A DNA stretch of 64,000 nucleotides, from NCBI RefSeq assembly GCF_001463745.1, contig NZ_BBWJ01000035.1, positions 22,548 to 86,547 of the forward strand, written 5' to 3'. The notes beneath the pieces were generated by a model. The model ran no database searches. It was not told where the DNA came from and worked only from the letters and a program-made list of their open reading frames with translations. A program made the translations under genes and the position numbers. Shown here one piece after another: positions 1 through 8,809 of this stretch (positions are counted from its first letter, which is position 1; every line of letters starts with the position of its first letter). Source of the DNA: Aureimonas sp. AU22 (GTDB lineage Bacteria; Pseudomonadota; Alphaproteobacteria; Rhizobiales; Rhizobiaceae).

Positions 1-1520
1 AGAGGGTTCGCATCCATGTCCGCGCCGTTGCCGCCGACCAGCCCGAAGCGGATCGGGATGTGCATCGGCTCCGTGCCCGTCCCCGCCGCACCCTTCGCAA
101 GGTTCTGACGCAGCGACACGGTCAAGCGCCCGTCCGCATAGCTTTCGCGCACCTCGAGGTCCGGCGTGCCGGCCTGCTCGTACCAGAGCGCGAACTGCTG
201 GAGGTCGGTGTCCGTCGCGTCGGCGAAGCAGCGCAGGAAGTCCTCGATCGTCGCCGCATCGCCGTCGTGCCGCGCGAAGTAGAGGTCCATTCCGGCGCGA
301 AAACCGTTCTCGCCGAGGATCGTCGCCAGCATGCGGACGAGCTCGGCGCCTTTCTCGTAGATCGTCGCCGTGTAGAAGTTGTTGATCTCGCGGTATTGCG
401 TCGGGCGCACGGGGTGCTGCAGCGGTCCCTGGTCTTCGGGAAACTGCTGCGCTTTGAGGCCGTGGACGGAGGCGATGCGCTTGACGGTCCGCGAGCGCTC
501 GTCGGCACTGAACTCCTGGTCGCGGTAGACCGTCAGCCCTTCCTTGAGGCACAGCTGGAACCAGTCGCGGCAGGTGATGCGATTGCCCGTCCAGTTGTGG
601 AAGTATTCGTGGGCGATCACGGTCTCGACGCCCGCATAGTCGCCGTCCGTCGCGGTGTCGGGCGCGAGCAGAACATACTTGTGGTTGAAGACGTTGAGGC
701 CCTTGTTCTCCATCGCGCCCATGTTGAAGTCCGAGATCGCGACGATGTTGAAGACGTCGAGGTCGTATTCGCACCCGAAGCGGCGCTCGTCCCAGACCAT
801 CGAGCGCTTGAGGGCGTCCATCGCGTAGGCCGCGCGATCGGCGAGGCCGGGCTCGGTGTAGATCGCAAGGTCGACCGGGCGCCCGCTCGCCGTCCGGAAC
901 GTGTCCTCCAGGACGTCGAGACGCCCCGCCACAAGGGCGAAGAGATAGGACGGCTTGGGGTGCGGGTCGTCCCAGACCGCGAAATGCCGTCCGCCGCCGA
1001 GATCGCCGCTTTCCCCCGGGTTGCCGTTCGACAGGAGGATCGGCGCCGCGTCCCGGTCGGCCTCCAGGCGCACGCGGTAGGTCGCCAGCACGTCCGGCCG
1101 GTCGAGGAAGTAGGTGATGCGGCGAAAGCCCTCCGCCTCGCACTGGGTGCACCAGATGCCGTTGGAGCGGTAGAGCCCCATGAGTTCGGTGTTCTTCTCC
1201 GGCTCGAGCCGGGTCGAGATCCGCAACGCGAAGGGGACGGCGGGCAGATCGCGCACCGTCAGGCGATCAGGGGAGACCTCGAAGCGGGCGGGGTCGACCG
1301 CGGCATCGTCGAGGTGGAGCGAGACCAGGCGCAACGCGTCGCCGTCGAGGACCAGCGGCTCGGCCGGATCGGCACCCTCGGCGCGCTCGGCATGGATCGT
1401 GGTCTCGACGTCGGCGTGCCCGTCGTGGAGCGCGATCCGCATCTCGACGTGCCGGATCCGGAAGGCGGGCGGACGGTAGTCCGAAAGGCGGATCACTTGG
1501 CCGTCGTCGGTGCGCAGCAT
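1..1520 (-). CDS. pepN: Aminopeptidase N (partial, C-terminal end outside the window)
   Basis: M1-family zinc aminopeptidase that removes N-terminal residues from peptides in the cytoplasm. About 506 residues are visible of the roughly 870-880 usual; the 3' end lies beyond the left edge. The exopeptidase motif GAMEN is at residues 268-272, the zinc motif HEYFH at 304-308 and the third zinc ligand Glu at about 327 (in KEGLTVYRD), with the spacing of E. coli PepN. I chose the ATG at 1520 because a GGGAG lies 11 bases upstream and the protein then begins MLRTDDGQ, as in relatives. An in-frame ATG at 1538 has no ribosome site. It diverges from the DMT transporter. Family assignment is secure. Confidence 0.93.
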   Translation of the reverse strand, partial: MLRTDDGQVIRLSDYRPPAFRIRHVEMRIALHDGHADVETTIHAERAEGADPAEPLVLDGDALRLVSLHLDDAAVDPARFEVSPDRLTVRDLPAVPFALRISTRLEPEKNTELMGLYRSNGIWCTQCEAEGFRRITYFLDRPDVLATYRVRLEADRDAAPILLSNGNPGESGDLGGGRHFAVWDDPHPKPSYLFALVAGRLDVLEDTFRTASGRPVDLAIYTEPGLADRAAYAMDALKRSMVWDERRFGCEYDLDVFNIVAISDFNMGAMENKGLNVFNHKYVLLAPDTATDGDYAGVETVIAHEYFHNWTGNRITCRDWFQLCLKEGLTVYRDQEFSADERSRTVKRIASVHGLKAQQFPEDQGPLQHPVRPTQYREINNFYTATIYEKGAELVRMLATILGENGFRAGMDLYFARHDGDAATIEDFLRCFADATDTDLQQFALWYEQAGTPDLEVRESYADGRLTVSLRQNLAKGAAGTGTEPMHIPIRFGLVGGNGADMDANP

Positions 1521-1774
1521 GGCGGAGGCGTCTCCCATATCGATCGCAACGGGATAATCGTCGCCGGTGCGCTTGCCAACGGCAATCCGCGCTCACGTAT
1601 CGGCAGCCGCCGTCGCGAAAGGTGAGGCGGAGCGACGGTTTCCCGCCTCGACGCTCGGAAGGAGGCAGCCTAAAGAGGACCCTGGCGCTCGCCCGAGTCC
1701 GCCGGCCGGTGGCTGCGTCGCATTCCGTCCGAAGGCGTGGCCGCGCCGTCCTCAGCCGAAGCCGATCCGCCGTC

Positions 1775-2725
1775 ATGAATGCCTCGCCTCCCCATGCGCT
1801 CGCCCTCAGGCCCATGCTCGGCATCGGCCTCAAGGTCGTGTCCGTCACCGTGTTCGTGGGCATGCAGACCACGCTGAAGGCACTCGGTCCGGAGATCCCG
1901 GCCGGCCAGCTCGTGTTCTTCCGCTCCTTCTTCGCGCTCGTGCCGGTGCTCGCCTACCTCTGCTGGTTGGGAACGCTTCGCACCGCCTTCCATACGCGCG
2001 ACATCGGCGGCCACTTCATCCGCGGCGCGATCGGCGTCACGTCCATGGCGTTCGGGTTCTATGCGATCGGGCGGCTGCCCTACCCCGAGTGGATCACGAT
2101 CTCCTACGCATCGCCGCTCCTGACGGTGGTGTTCGCCGCGATCTTCCTGCGCGAACACGTCGGGCGCTTCCGCTGGACGGCGGTGCTGGTCGGTCTGTGC
2201 GGCATCGTCGTCGTGATCGCGCCCAACCTGTCGCTCGACGTCGGCACGCTCTCCGGGGCCCAGCGCCTCGGCATGATCGCCTCGCTCGCCGGCGCCGCCT
2301 TCGCGGCGGTAGCCATGATCCAGGTGCGCCGTCTCGTGCGCACGGAGCCGACCACGACGATCGTCGTCTACTTCTCCATCTGTTGCAGCGTGATCGCCCT
2401 TGTGAGCCTACCCTTCGGATGGGTTTGGCCCAGCCCGTGGCAGGCCTCGCTTCTGGTGCTCGCCGGCATCTTCGGCGGGATCGGGCAGTTGCTTCTCACG
2501 GCCTGTTATCGCTACGCGGAAGCGTCCACCATCGCGCCCTTCGAATACACGTCCATGCTCATGGCGGTGGCGATCGGCGCGGCACTGTTCGGCGAGGTGG
2601 CGAGCCCGACCACGCTTCTCGGCGGCGCCATCGTGGTGTCGGCGGGTGTGTTCATCATCTTGCGCGAGCATCGGCTCGGTATCGAACGCAAGCGGGCGCG
2701 AAGCGTCTCCCCGCCCCAGAACTGA
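1775..2725 (+). CDS. DMT-superfamily (EamA) transporter
   Basis: Inner-membrane permease of the drug/metabolite transporter superfamily, 316 residues, with about ten hydrophobic segments and two EamA-like halves, the usual size for the family. The segment around YAIGRLPYPEWITISYASPL is typical of the first half. The frame is open upstream to 1622, but that stretch is Arg-rich and not membrane-like, so I start at ATG 1775 (MNASPPHAL), just before the first helix. The substrate cannot be read from sequence; relatives export amino acids, nucleosides or drugs. A hairpin follows the stop directly. Confidence 0.85.
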   Translation: MNASPPHALALRPMLGIGLKVVSVTVFVGMQTTLKALGPEIPAGQLVFFRSFFALVPVLAYLCWLGTLRTAFHTRDIGGHFIRGAIGVTSMAFGFYAIGRLPYPEWITISYASPLLTVVFAAIFLREHVGRFRWTAVLVGLCGIVVVIAPNLSLDVGTLSGAQRLGMIASLAGAAFAAVAMIQVRRLVRTEPTTTIVVYFSICCSVIALVSLPFGWVWPSPWQASLLVLAGIFGGIGQLLLTACYRYAEASTIAPFEYTSMLMAVAIGAALFGEVASPTTLLGGAIVVSAGVFIILREHRLGIERKRARSVSPPQN

Positions 2726-2728
2726 AGA

Positions 2729-2758
2729 GGGGCGCGGACCCCAGTCGGTCCACGCCCC
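2729..2758 (+). terminator. Hairpin after the DMT transporter
   Basis: Stem GGGGCG-C-GGACC (2729-2740) pairs with GGTCC-A-CGCCCC (2747-2758) around a six-base loop, with one C/A mismatch. It starts three bases after the stop codon. The T-tract after it is weak, so it may also serve the convergent small gene at 2792. Confidence 0.55.
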
Positions 2759-2791
2759 ATCTTTGGTTCGTTTCGGCGATCAGCCGAAGGC

Positions 2792-3103
2792 TCAGTCCTT
2801 CGGCGGGGTGTAGTTGTAGAACGCCGCCCCGGAACCGGGGACGCCGAACGACGACGGTGCCGCTTCCTCCTGCGCCCGCTCGCGACCGAATGTCTGGCGA
2901 TTGGGTGCGCCGAACGTCGCGCTCTCGGTCGTGCGGCCGTGGTTCAGGCGCTGGTCGTTCCAGGCCTTCTCCTGCTGATCGTGATGGTAGCGAACGGTCT
3001 TTTCCTGACCCGTCAGCGCCGGTCTCGTCTGCTGCGCCAGCGCTGCGGTTCCAAAGCCCGTGGAGGCGATCAGGGCTGCTGCGATCATGGTCTTGGTCTT
3101 CAT
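2792..3103 (-). CDS. Small secreted protein of unknown function
   Basis: A 103-residue protein with a clear signal peptide (MKTKTMIAAALIASTGFGTAALA, probable cut after ALA near residue 23). The mature part is short, polar and rich in Gln, Arg, Asn and His, with no cysteine and no enzyme motif that I recognise. The start ATG at 3103 has GAGGAG-like sequence upstream. It stands alone, convergent with the transporter and separated from the UDG gene by about 140 bases on the other side. Periplasmic location is inferred from the leader; function is unknown. Confidence 0.7.
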   Translation of the reverse strand: MKTKTMIAAALIASTGFGTAALAQQTRPALTGQEKTVRYHHDQQEKAWNDQRLNHGRTTESATFGAPNRQTFGRERAQEEAAPSSFGVPGSGAAFYNYTPPKD

Positions 3104-3241
3104 GATCGAAACTCCTCATCCTGGGATCGGGCGCCGCTCACCCCGTCCGGTGGTCGACTTCACCCGTGTTTCGTCCTCCTAACGCCCCTTCGGCGATCCG
3201 GTTTCATCGACTTAGTAAGTTTCTCTTATTGGTTGGCGGCG

Positions 3242-4099
3242 TCAGGCAGTCTCGCCCAGCCGCTCCCGCAGCGACTGGAAGTCGCGCCACGCGAGGCGCT
3301 TTTGCGCCGGCTGGCGAAGCAGGAACGCCGGGTGGAGCATCGGCATCGCCGCGATGTCCATGCCGCCGGGTGTCGTCAGCGAAAGCCATCGCCCCCGCAG
3401 TCGCGTAATGCCTTCGTCCGAGCGCAGGAGCGCCCGGCACGACGAGGAACCGACGCAAACCAGAACGCGGGGCCGGACCAGCTCGATATGCCGGAGCGTG
3501 AACGGCAGGCAGGCTTCGGTCTCGGCGGGCGTCGGAGCGCGGTTCCCCGGTGGGCGCCAGGGCACGGTGTTGGTGACGCGCACCGCATCGCGCTCGATCC
3601 CGATCGCGGCGAGCATCCGGTTGAGGAGCTGGCCCGACTTGCCGACGAAAGGCTCGCCGGCCAGATCCTCGTCGCGGCCCGGCGCCTCGCCGACGAACAT
3701 GACGTCGGCATCCTCCGCGCCGTTTCCGAACACGAGATGCTTGGCCGTCTGGCGCAGGCCACATCCGGTGAAGGCGGCGAGCATGTCGCGAAGCTCGGCA
3801 AGGGACGCGGCCTGCGCCGCCTTCGCGCGCGCGTCCGCCGCCGAGGTCGCATCGGCATCCGGCGGGATCGCTGCCGGCCGAGCCACGACGGTGGCCGGTT
3901 TGGGCGCGGGCGTGCTGGACTTCGCTTCCGCGGGACGCGGCGTCGTCGTCGGCGCACGGCGTCGGCCTGCCTCCGCTTCCGTCTCCGCGAAGCGATCGCG
4001 CGGCGTCTCACCGACGAAGGTCGAAACACCCGCCAGCTCATACCAGGCGAGCAAGGCGGTCCATTCTTCCGGGAAGGTTGTCGCGTCGGTTATAGACAT
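3242..4099 (-). CDS. Uracil-DNA glycosylase, family 4-like
   Basis: Uracil-DNA glycosylase superfamily protein of 285 residues, expected to remove uracil from DNA and start base excision repair. The N-terminal ~95 residues are low-complexity (Ala, Thr, Pro). The catalytic domain follows: motif A GEAPGRDEDLAGEPFVG at 137-153, WRPPGNR at 181-187 and the C-terminal motif HPAFLLR at 256-262. Family 4 enzymes carry a 4Fe-4S cluster on four cysteines starting with a CxxC pair. Here the pair is reduced to one Cys (113; position 110 is Phe); other Cys are at 197, 215 and 221. Cluster binding is therefore uncertain. It diverges from the ETF-QO gene. Confidence 0.85.
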   Translation of the reverse strand: MSITDATTFPEEWTALLAWYELAGVSTFVGETPRDRFAETEAEAGRRRAPTTTPRPAEAKSSTPAPKPATVVARPAAIPPDADATSAADARAKAAQAASLAELRDMLAAFTGCGLRQTAKHLVFGNGAEDADVMFVGEAPGRDEDLAGEPFVGKSGQLLNRMLAAIGIERDAVRVTNTVPWRPPGNRAPTPAETEACLPFTLRHIELVRPRVLVCVGSSSCRALLRSDEGITRLRGRWLSLTTPGGMDIAAMPMLHPAFLLRQPAQKRLAWRDFQSLRERLGETA

Positions 4100-4258
4100 G
4101 CTCCCTCATACCGGTCATCCGATCGAAACGCACGTTCGCACGGATGCCGATGACGTTTACGTAAGAACAGCGAGTGTCACCGCTCGGAAAATTCCTATAT
4201 GAGCGGCACTTACGATTTGGACCCGTTCCAGACTGAACAAAGACGGAGGAACTTGCCC

Positions 4259-5917
4259 GTGTCAGAGACAGCCGCCATCCGCGAGTCGATGGAATTCGAC
4301 GTCGTGATCGTGGGAGCGGGGCCGGCGGGCCTGTCGGCGGCGATACGTCTGAAGCAAGTGAACCCCGATCTCTCCGTCGTGGTGCTGGAGAAGGGCTCCG
4401 AAGTCGGCGCCCATATCCTGTCCGGCTGCGTACTCGACCCGTCCTCGCTGGACGTGCTCCTGCCGGAATGGCGCTCCGAGGAAACGCCGATCCGCCAGCG
4501 CGTGACGGGCGACAAGTTCTACGTCTATGGGCCCCACGGCTCGGTTCGCCTGCCGAACTTCGGTCTGCCGAAGCTCATGGACAATCACGACAACTACGTC
4601 GTGTCGCTCGGCCTCGTCTGCAAATGGCTGGCCGAGAAGGCGGAAGCGCTCGGCGTCGAGATCTATCCGGGCTTCGCCGCCACCGAACTTCTGTTCGACG
4701 CGGCCGGTGCGCTGCGGGGCGTCGCCACCGGCGACATGGGCATCGAGCGCTCGGGCGAGCCGGGGCCGAACTACCAGCCGGGTATGGAACTGATCGGCAA
4801 GTACGTGCTGATCGGGGAAGGCGTGCGCGGCTCGCTCGCCAAGGACCTGATCGGCCGCTTCGGTCTCGCCAAGGACGCCGATGCACCGAAGTTCGGCATC
4901 GGCATCAAGGAACTGTGGCAGGTCGACCCGGCCAAGGCGAAGCCCGGCCTGATCCAGCATTCCTTCGGCTGGCCGCTCGACATGAAGACCGGTGGCGGCT
5001 CGTTCCTGTATCACCTGGAAAACAATCAGGTTTACGTCGGCTTCGTCGTTCACCTGAACTACGCCAACCCGTATCTCAACCCGTTCGAGGAGTTCCAGCG
5101 CTTCAAGACGCATCCCGACATCGCCGAACTCCTTCAGGGGGCGAAGCGGCTGTCTTATGGCGCGCGGGCGATCTCGGAAGGCGGCTATCAGTCGGTACCG
5201 AAGCTCGTGTTCCCGGGCGGCGCGCTGATCGGCTGCTCGGCGGGCTTCGTCAACGTGCCGCGCATCAAGGGCGTGCACAACGCGATCTCTTCGGGCATGC
5301 AGGCCGCGGAAGCCGCCGCCGACGCCATCGCCGCCGGCCGGGCGCAGGACGAACTCGCGCCCTACGAGGCCGGCTGGCGTGCCTCGCCGATCGGCCGCGA
5401 CCTGTTCCGCGTGCGCAACGTCAAGCCGCTCTGGTCGAAGTACGGTACGGCCCTCGGCGTCGTGCTCGGCGGCCTCGACATGTGGGCGCATCAGGTGATC
5501 GGCCGCTCGCTGATCGGCACGCTGCGCCACGGCAAGACCGACGCCGCCTCGACCGAGCCTGCCGCCAAGCACAAGCCGATCGCCTATCCGAAGGCGGACG
5601 GGGTGCTCACGTTCGACAAGACGTCGTCGGTGTTCCTGTCGAACACGAACCATGAGGAAGACCAGCCGGTCCATCTCAAGGTGAAGGACATGAGCCTCCA
5701 GAAGACGTCGGAGCACGACGTCTATGCCGGGCTGTCGCAGCGTTACTGCCCGGCCGGCGTCTACGAATGGATCGAGGAAGGTGCGGACGCGCCGCGCTAC
5801 CAGATCAACGCGCAGAACTGCGTCCACTGCAAGACCTGCGACATCAAGGACCCCAACGGCAATATCACCTGGGTCCCGCCCCAGGGCGCCGAGGGGCCGG
5901 TCTACGGAACGATGTGA
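4259..5917 (+). CDS. Electron transfer flavoprotein-ubiquinone oxidoreductase
   Basis: Membrane-associated flavoprotein that passes electrons from ETF, reduced by acyl-CoA and amino-acid dehydrogenases, to ubiquinone. With the start used here it has 552 residues. The FAD-binding GAGPAG is at residues 19-24. The C-terminal ferredoxin-like domain carries the cluster cysteines at 497 (RYCPAG) and at 521, 524 and 527 (NCVHCKTCD). I chose the GTG at 4259 because GGAGGA sits nine bases upstream and the protein then begins MSETAAIRESMEFDVV, as in relatives. An in-frame ATG at 4199 would add 20 polar residues and overlaps a TATAT sequence that could be a -10 element. Family call is secure. Confidence 0.95.
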   Translation: MSETAAIRESMEFDVVIVGAGPAGLSAAIRLKQVNPDLSVVVLEKGSEVGAHILSGCVLDPSSLDVLLPEWRSEETPIRQRVTGDKFYVYGPHGSVRLPNFGLPKLMDNHDNYVVSLGLVCKWLAEKAEALGVEIYPGFAATELLFDAAGALRGVATGDMGIERSGEPGPNYQPGMELIGKYVLIGEGVRGSLAKDLIGRFGLAKDADAPKFGIGIKELWQVDPAKAKPGLIQHSFGWPLDMKTGGGSFLYHLENNQVYVGFVVHLNYANPYLNPFEEFQRFKTHPDIAELLQGAKRLSYGARAISEGGYQSVPKLVFPGGALIGCSAGFVNVPRIKGVHNAISSGMQAAEAAADAIAAGRAQDELAPYEAGWRASPIGRDLFRVRNVKPLWSKYGTALGVVLGGLDMWAHQVIGRSLIGTLRHGKTDAASTEPAAKHKPIAYPKADGVLTFDKTSSVFLSNTNHEEDQPVHLKVKDMSLQKTSEHDVYAGLSQRYCPAGVYEWIEEGADAPRYQINAQNCVHCKTCDIKDPNGNITWVPPQGAEGPVYGTM

Positions 5918-5935
5918 CGAAGCCTGCCGCGTGCG

Positions 5936-6928
5936 CTACCCGCGCGCGGCGACCGCCGTCTGCGGCTCCCGCTCCGGAGGCGCGACGGTGAAGCGCACGA
6001 GCACCGGCAGGTGGTCCGAATCCGTCGCCGGCAGCCGCTCGATGCTCTGGATCGTGATGGCGGGCGAGGCGAGGATGTTGTCGATGCCGAGCCCGAAGAA
6101 CCGTGCCGCCTCCGTCGGCCATCGCTCCAGGATCCAAGTTGCCCCGACACCGCGCACGACGCGCGTACCGGTCGCCTTCGCGTAGGCGCCGAGGAATGCG
6201 CTCCAGCCGACCGCGTTGAAGTCACCGGCGAGAAGCAGCGGCGCGGGCAGGGCGGCGAGCTTATCCCGGACGCTCGCGAAACGACGCCATTGACCGCGCG
6301 GCCACGGCCAGAGCTGGTGGTGCGCGGCCACCGTCACCGCCACGCCGTTCAGATCGATCCGCGCGACGGCGAGCGAGTCGGCGACGTCGCATCGCGGCTC
6401 CGAGCCCTGAACGAAGGGCCGACGCGACAGAAGGGCGGAGTCGCCGTGGTATCCGTCGGCTTCCAGGCAGATCGCCTGATAGGGGTAGGTGGCTTCGAGC
6501 GCCTGAAGCGACGCGCGCCATTCACCCGTCAGTTCCTGTACCGTCACGATGTCGGGCCGGGTATCGGCGATGCGGCGGATCGTTTCCGTGTGGTCCCCGG
6601 CATTCCAGAGGAGGTTCATCTGGAGCAGCGTGTAGCTCGGCGCTCCGGGAACCACGTCGGGCTTCATCGGCACGATGAACGGCGCCACCGTATAGAGCGC
6701 CACGCCCACCACGATCGCACCCATCGCGCCGCTCGACCAGTGGCCGAGGAACAGCGCCAGTCCCGCCAGGACGAGAAGGCCGACCGCCAGATGTGCCCGG
6801 AAATGCGACAGGGCGTCGAGCGGCTCCGACCAGCGGCCGCCGAAGCCCAGCACCAGTGGGAGAGCGATCAGGAGGATCAGCGCGGTCAGCATGCGGTGCC
6901 TCCGATGCGGAAACGAGCGATCGGTCAT
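5936..6928 (-). CDS. Membrane-anchored endonuclease/exonuclease/phosphatase-family protein
   Basis: A 330-residue protein with three hydrophobic N-terminal segments (roughly residues 13-30, 42-65 and 70-88) followed by an EEP domain. Visible EEP motifs are MNLLWNAG near the domain start, TVQELTGEW (catalytic Glu), LAGDFNAVGWS and the C-terminal SDHLPV (Asp-His pair). Relatives cleave phosphodiester or phosphate bonds with Mg2+; the substrate here is unknown. The membrane anchor puts the domain at the inner membrane, probably facing the periplasm. The ATG at 6928 lies eight bases after the amn stop, so the two are probably cotranscribed. A start at 6892 (MLTALI) is possible. Confidence 0.82.
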   Translation of the reverse strand: MTDRSFPHRRHRMLTALILLIALPLVLGFGGRWSEPLDALSHFRAHLAVGLLVLAGLALFLGHWSSGAMGAIVVGVALYTVAPFIVPMKPDVVPGAPSYTLLQMNLLWNAGDHTETIRRIADTRPDIVTVQELTGEWRASLQALEATYPYQAICLEADGYHGDSALLSRRPFVQGSEPRCDVADSLAVARIDLNGVAVTVAAHHQLWPWPRGQWRRFASVRDKLAALPAPLLLAGDFNAVGWSAFLGAYAKATGTRVVRGVGATWILERWPTEAARFFGLGIDNILASPAITIQSIERLPATDSDHLPVLVRFTVAPPEREPQTAVAARG

Positions 6929-6936
6929 CGAAGGTG

Positions 6937-8436
6937 CTACTGGAACGCCGTCTCGAAGAAGGAGCGCAGCTTGCGGGAATGAAGGCGCTCGACCGGCATG
7001 TCGGCGAGACTCTGCATCGCGCGGATGCCGATCTCCAGATGCTGCGCCACCTGCCGCTTGTAGAACTCCGTCGCCATGCCGGGCAGCTTCAGCTCGCCGT
7101 GCAGCGGCTTGTCGGATACGCAAAGGAGGGTGCCGTAGGGCACGCGCAGCCGGTATCCGTTGGCCGCGATCGTGGCCGACTCCATGTCGAGCGCGACCGC
7201 ACGCGATTTCGACAGGCGCTCCACCGGCTCTGTCTGGTCGCGTAGCTCCCAGTTGCGGTTGTCGATGGTCGCCACCGTTCCGGTCCGCATGATGCGTTTG
7301 AGATCGTAGCCTTCGAGGCCCGTCACGTCCGCCACCGCCTGCTCAAGCGCCACCTGCACCTCGGCGAGCGGCGGGATCGGCACCCAGGCCGGCAGATCGG
7401 CGTCGAGCACGTGGTCCTCGCGCACATAGGCATGCGCCAGCACGTAATCGCCGAGCGCCTGCGTGTTGCGCAGCCCGGCGCAGTGGCCGAGCATCAGCCA
7501 AGCGTGCGGGCGCAGGACGGCCACATGATCGGTGATCGTCTTGGCGTTGGACGGGCCAACGCCGATATTGACCATGGTGATGCCGTTCGAGCCGGCCCGG
7601 GTCAGGTGATAGGCCGGCATCTGTGGCAGGCGCGGGGGCGCAAGGCCCCGCTCGGGCTTGCTGTCGCCGGCACGGGTGACGACGTTGCCCGGCTCGACGA
7701 AACTCTCGTAGCCCCGCCCGCCGTCTTCCATCAGCAGACGGGCCATGGCGCAGAACTCGTCCACGTAGAACTGGTAGTTCGTGAAGAGCACGAAGTTCTG
7801 GAAATGCTGCGGGCTCGTCGCCGTGTAGTGCGCGAGGCGCAGGAGCGAGTAGTCGACGCGCTGGGCGGTGAACGGCGCCAGCGGCAGCGGCTCGCCGGGC
7901 TTGGGCACGTAGTTGCCGTTGACGATGCGATCGTCCGTCGCCTCGAGGTCCGGCACGTCGAAGATGTCGCGCAGCGGCTTGTTCAGCTTCTCCGCCCGCG
8001 CGCCGTCGACATGGGTGCCTTCGGGAAGGGCGAAGTGCAGCGGGATCGGCGTCTTCGACACGCCGACCTCGATGGGTTGCCCGTGGTTCTTCAGGAGCTG
8101 CTCGAACTGTTGGACGAGGTAGCCGCCGAAGAGTTCGGGCCGGGTGATCGTGGTGGCGTAGTGGCCAGGGCCCGGCACGAAGCCGAAGGACAGGCGCGAA
8201 TCGACGCGGGCATGGCCCGCCGTGCGGATCGCGACCTGCGGATAGAAGGCCCGATAGCGTCGCGACGTGTCGCTCGTCTCCAGCACTTCGTCGAAGCTGT
8301 CGCACAGGAAGTCGGCCGAAGCGGCATAGATCCGCTTCAGCGCCTCGACCGCAGCCTCAGCATCGGTGAAGGCCTGCGTCGCGATGGGCGCGGGTGTCAG
8401 GGGTTCGGAAGCGGGATGCGCGAAACGGTCGGTCAT
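6937..8436 (-). CDS. amn: AMP nucleosidase
   Basis: Cytoplasmic enzyme that splits AMP to adenine and ribose 5-phosphate, so it sets adenylate levels. It has 499 residues, close to the family length of about 485. The N-terminal AMP-binding regulatory domain is followed by the nucleoside phosphorylase-like domain, with MVNIGVGPSNAKTITDH, MLGHCAGLRNTQ and the purine-binding DMESATIAANGYR near the C terminus. The start is ATG 8436. The EEP-family gene follows within eight bases, suggesting one transcript. Confidence 0.94.
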   Translation of the reverse strand: MTDRFAHPASEPLTPAPIATQAFTDAEAAVEALKRIYAASADFLCDSFDEVLETSDTSRRYRAFYPQVAIRTAGHARVDSRLSFGFVPGPGHYATTITRPELFGGYLVQQFEQLLKNHGQPIEVGVSKTPIPLHFALPEGTHVDGARAEKLNKPLRDIFDVPDLEATDDRIVNGNYVPKPGEPLPLAPFTAQRVDYSLLRLAHYTATSPQHFQNFVLFTNYQFYVDEFCAMARLLMEDGGRGYESFVEPGNVVTRAGDSKPERGLAPPRLPQMPAYHLTRAGSNGITMVNIGVGPSNAKTITDHVAVLRPHAWLMLGHCAGLRNTQALGDYVLAHAYVREDHVLDADLPAWVPIPPLAEVQVALEQAVADVTGLEGYDLKRIMRTGTVATIDNRNWELRDQTEPVERLSKSRAVALDMESATIAANGYRLRVPYGTLLCVSDKPLHGELKLPGMATEFYKRQVAQHLEIGIRAMQSLADMPVERLHSRKLRSFFETAFQ

Positions 8437-8477
8437 GAACCCTGTTTAGCGGAGGTCCGTGACGGGCGAAATGGGCT

Positions 8478-8627
8478 CTAGCGAACGCAGACCGCGCCCC
8501 GGTCGTAGCAGCCCTGCGTGGCCGTCGCGAGCGGACCGTGGGACTGGCGATCCTGCTCCACCAGCGTGGAGAAGCTGATCGCGAAGAGGGCCATGAGCGA
8601 TGTGACGATGGACAGGCGGACGATCAC
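8478..8627 (-). CDS. 49-residue small protein with one hydrophobic segment
   Basis: A short frame beginning with GTG at 8627, preceded by GAGGAGA eight bases upstream and ending with TAG. The first ~22 residues (MIVRLSIVTSLMALFAISFS) look like a signal peptide or a single membrane anchor. The remaining ~27 are polar and end in GCYDRGAVCVR with two cysteines that could form a disulfide. It lies 41 bases upstream of amn on the same strand and may be on its mRNA. I do not recognise a family. Its reality rests on the strong ribosome site and the leader-like N terminus. Confidence 0.55.
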   Translation of the reverse strand: MIVRLSIVTSLMALFAISFSTLVEQDRQSHGPLATATQGCYDRGAVCVR

Positions 8628-8809
8628 GGCGGTCTCCTCTTCTCTCGTTCCCGATCATTGCTGACGGAAGCTGAATTCGGGCTGGAGCCGTCGTTCAGCC
8701 TGCGTTCACGCAGCGTTCGCCGATCGCGGCTCGTTTCGGCTGCCTCGCGCCGCTGCCAGTCGACCCGCGTCGCACTAGTTTGAAGCCCAACGCAGCGCTC
8801 GGAGGCAGC

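Noticed and set aside
4199..4258. ATG 4199 as start of the ETF-QO gene
   Set aside because: GTG 4259 has a good ribosome site and matches the family N terminus; the upstream 20 residues are not conserved-looking.
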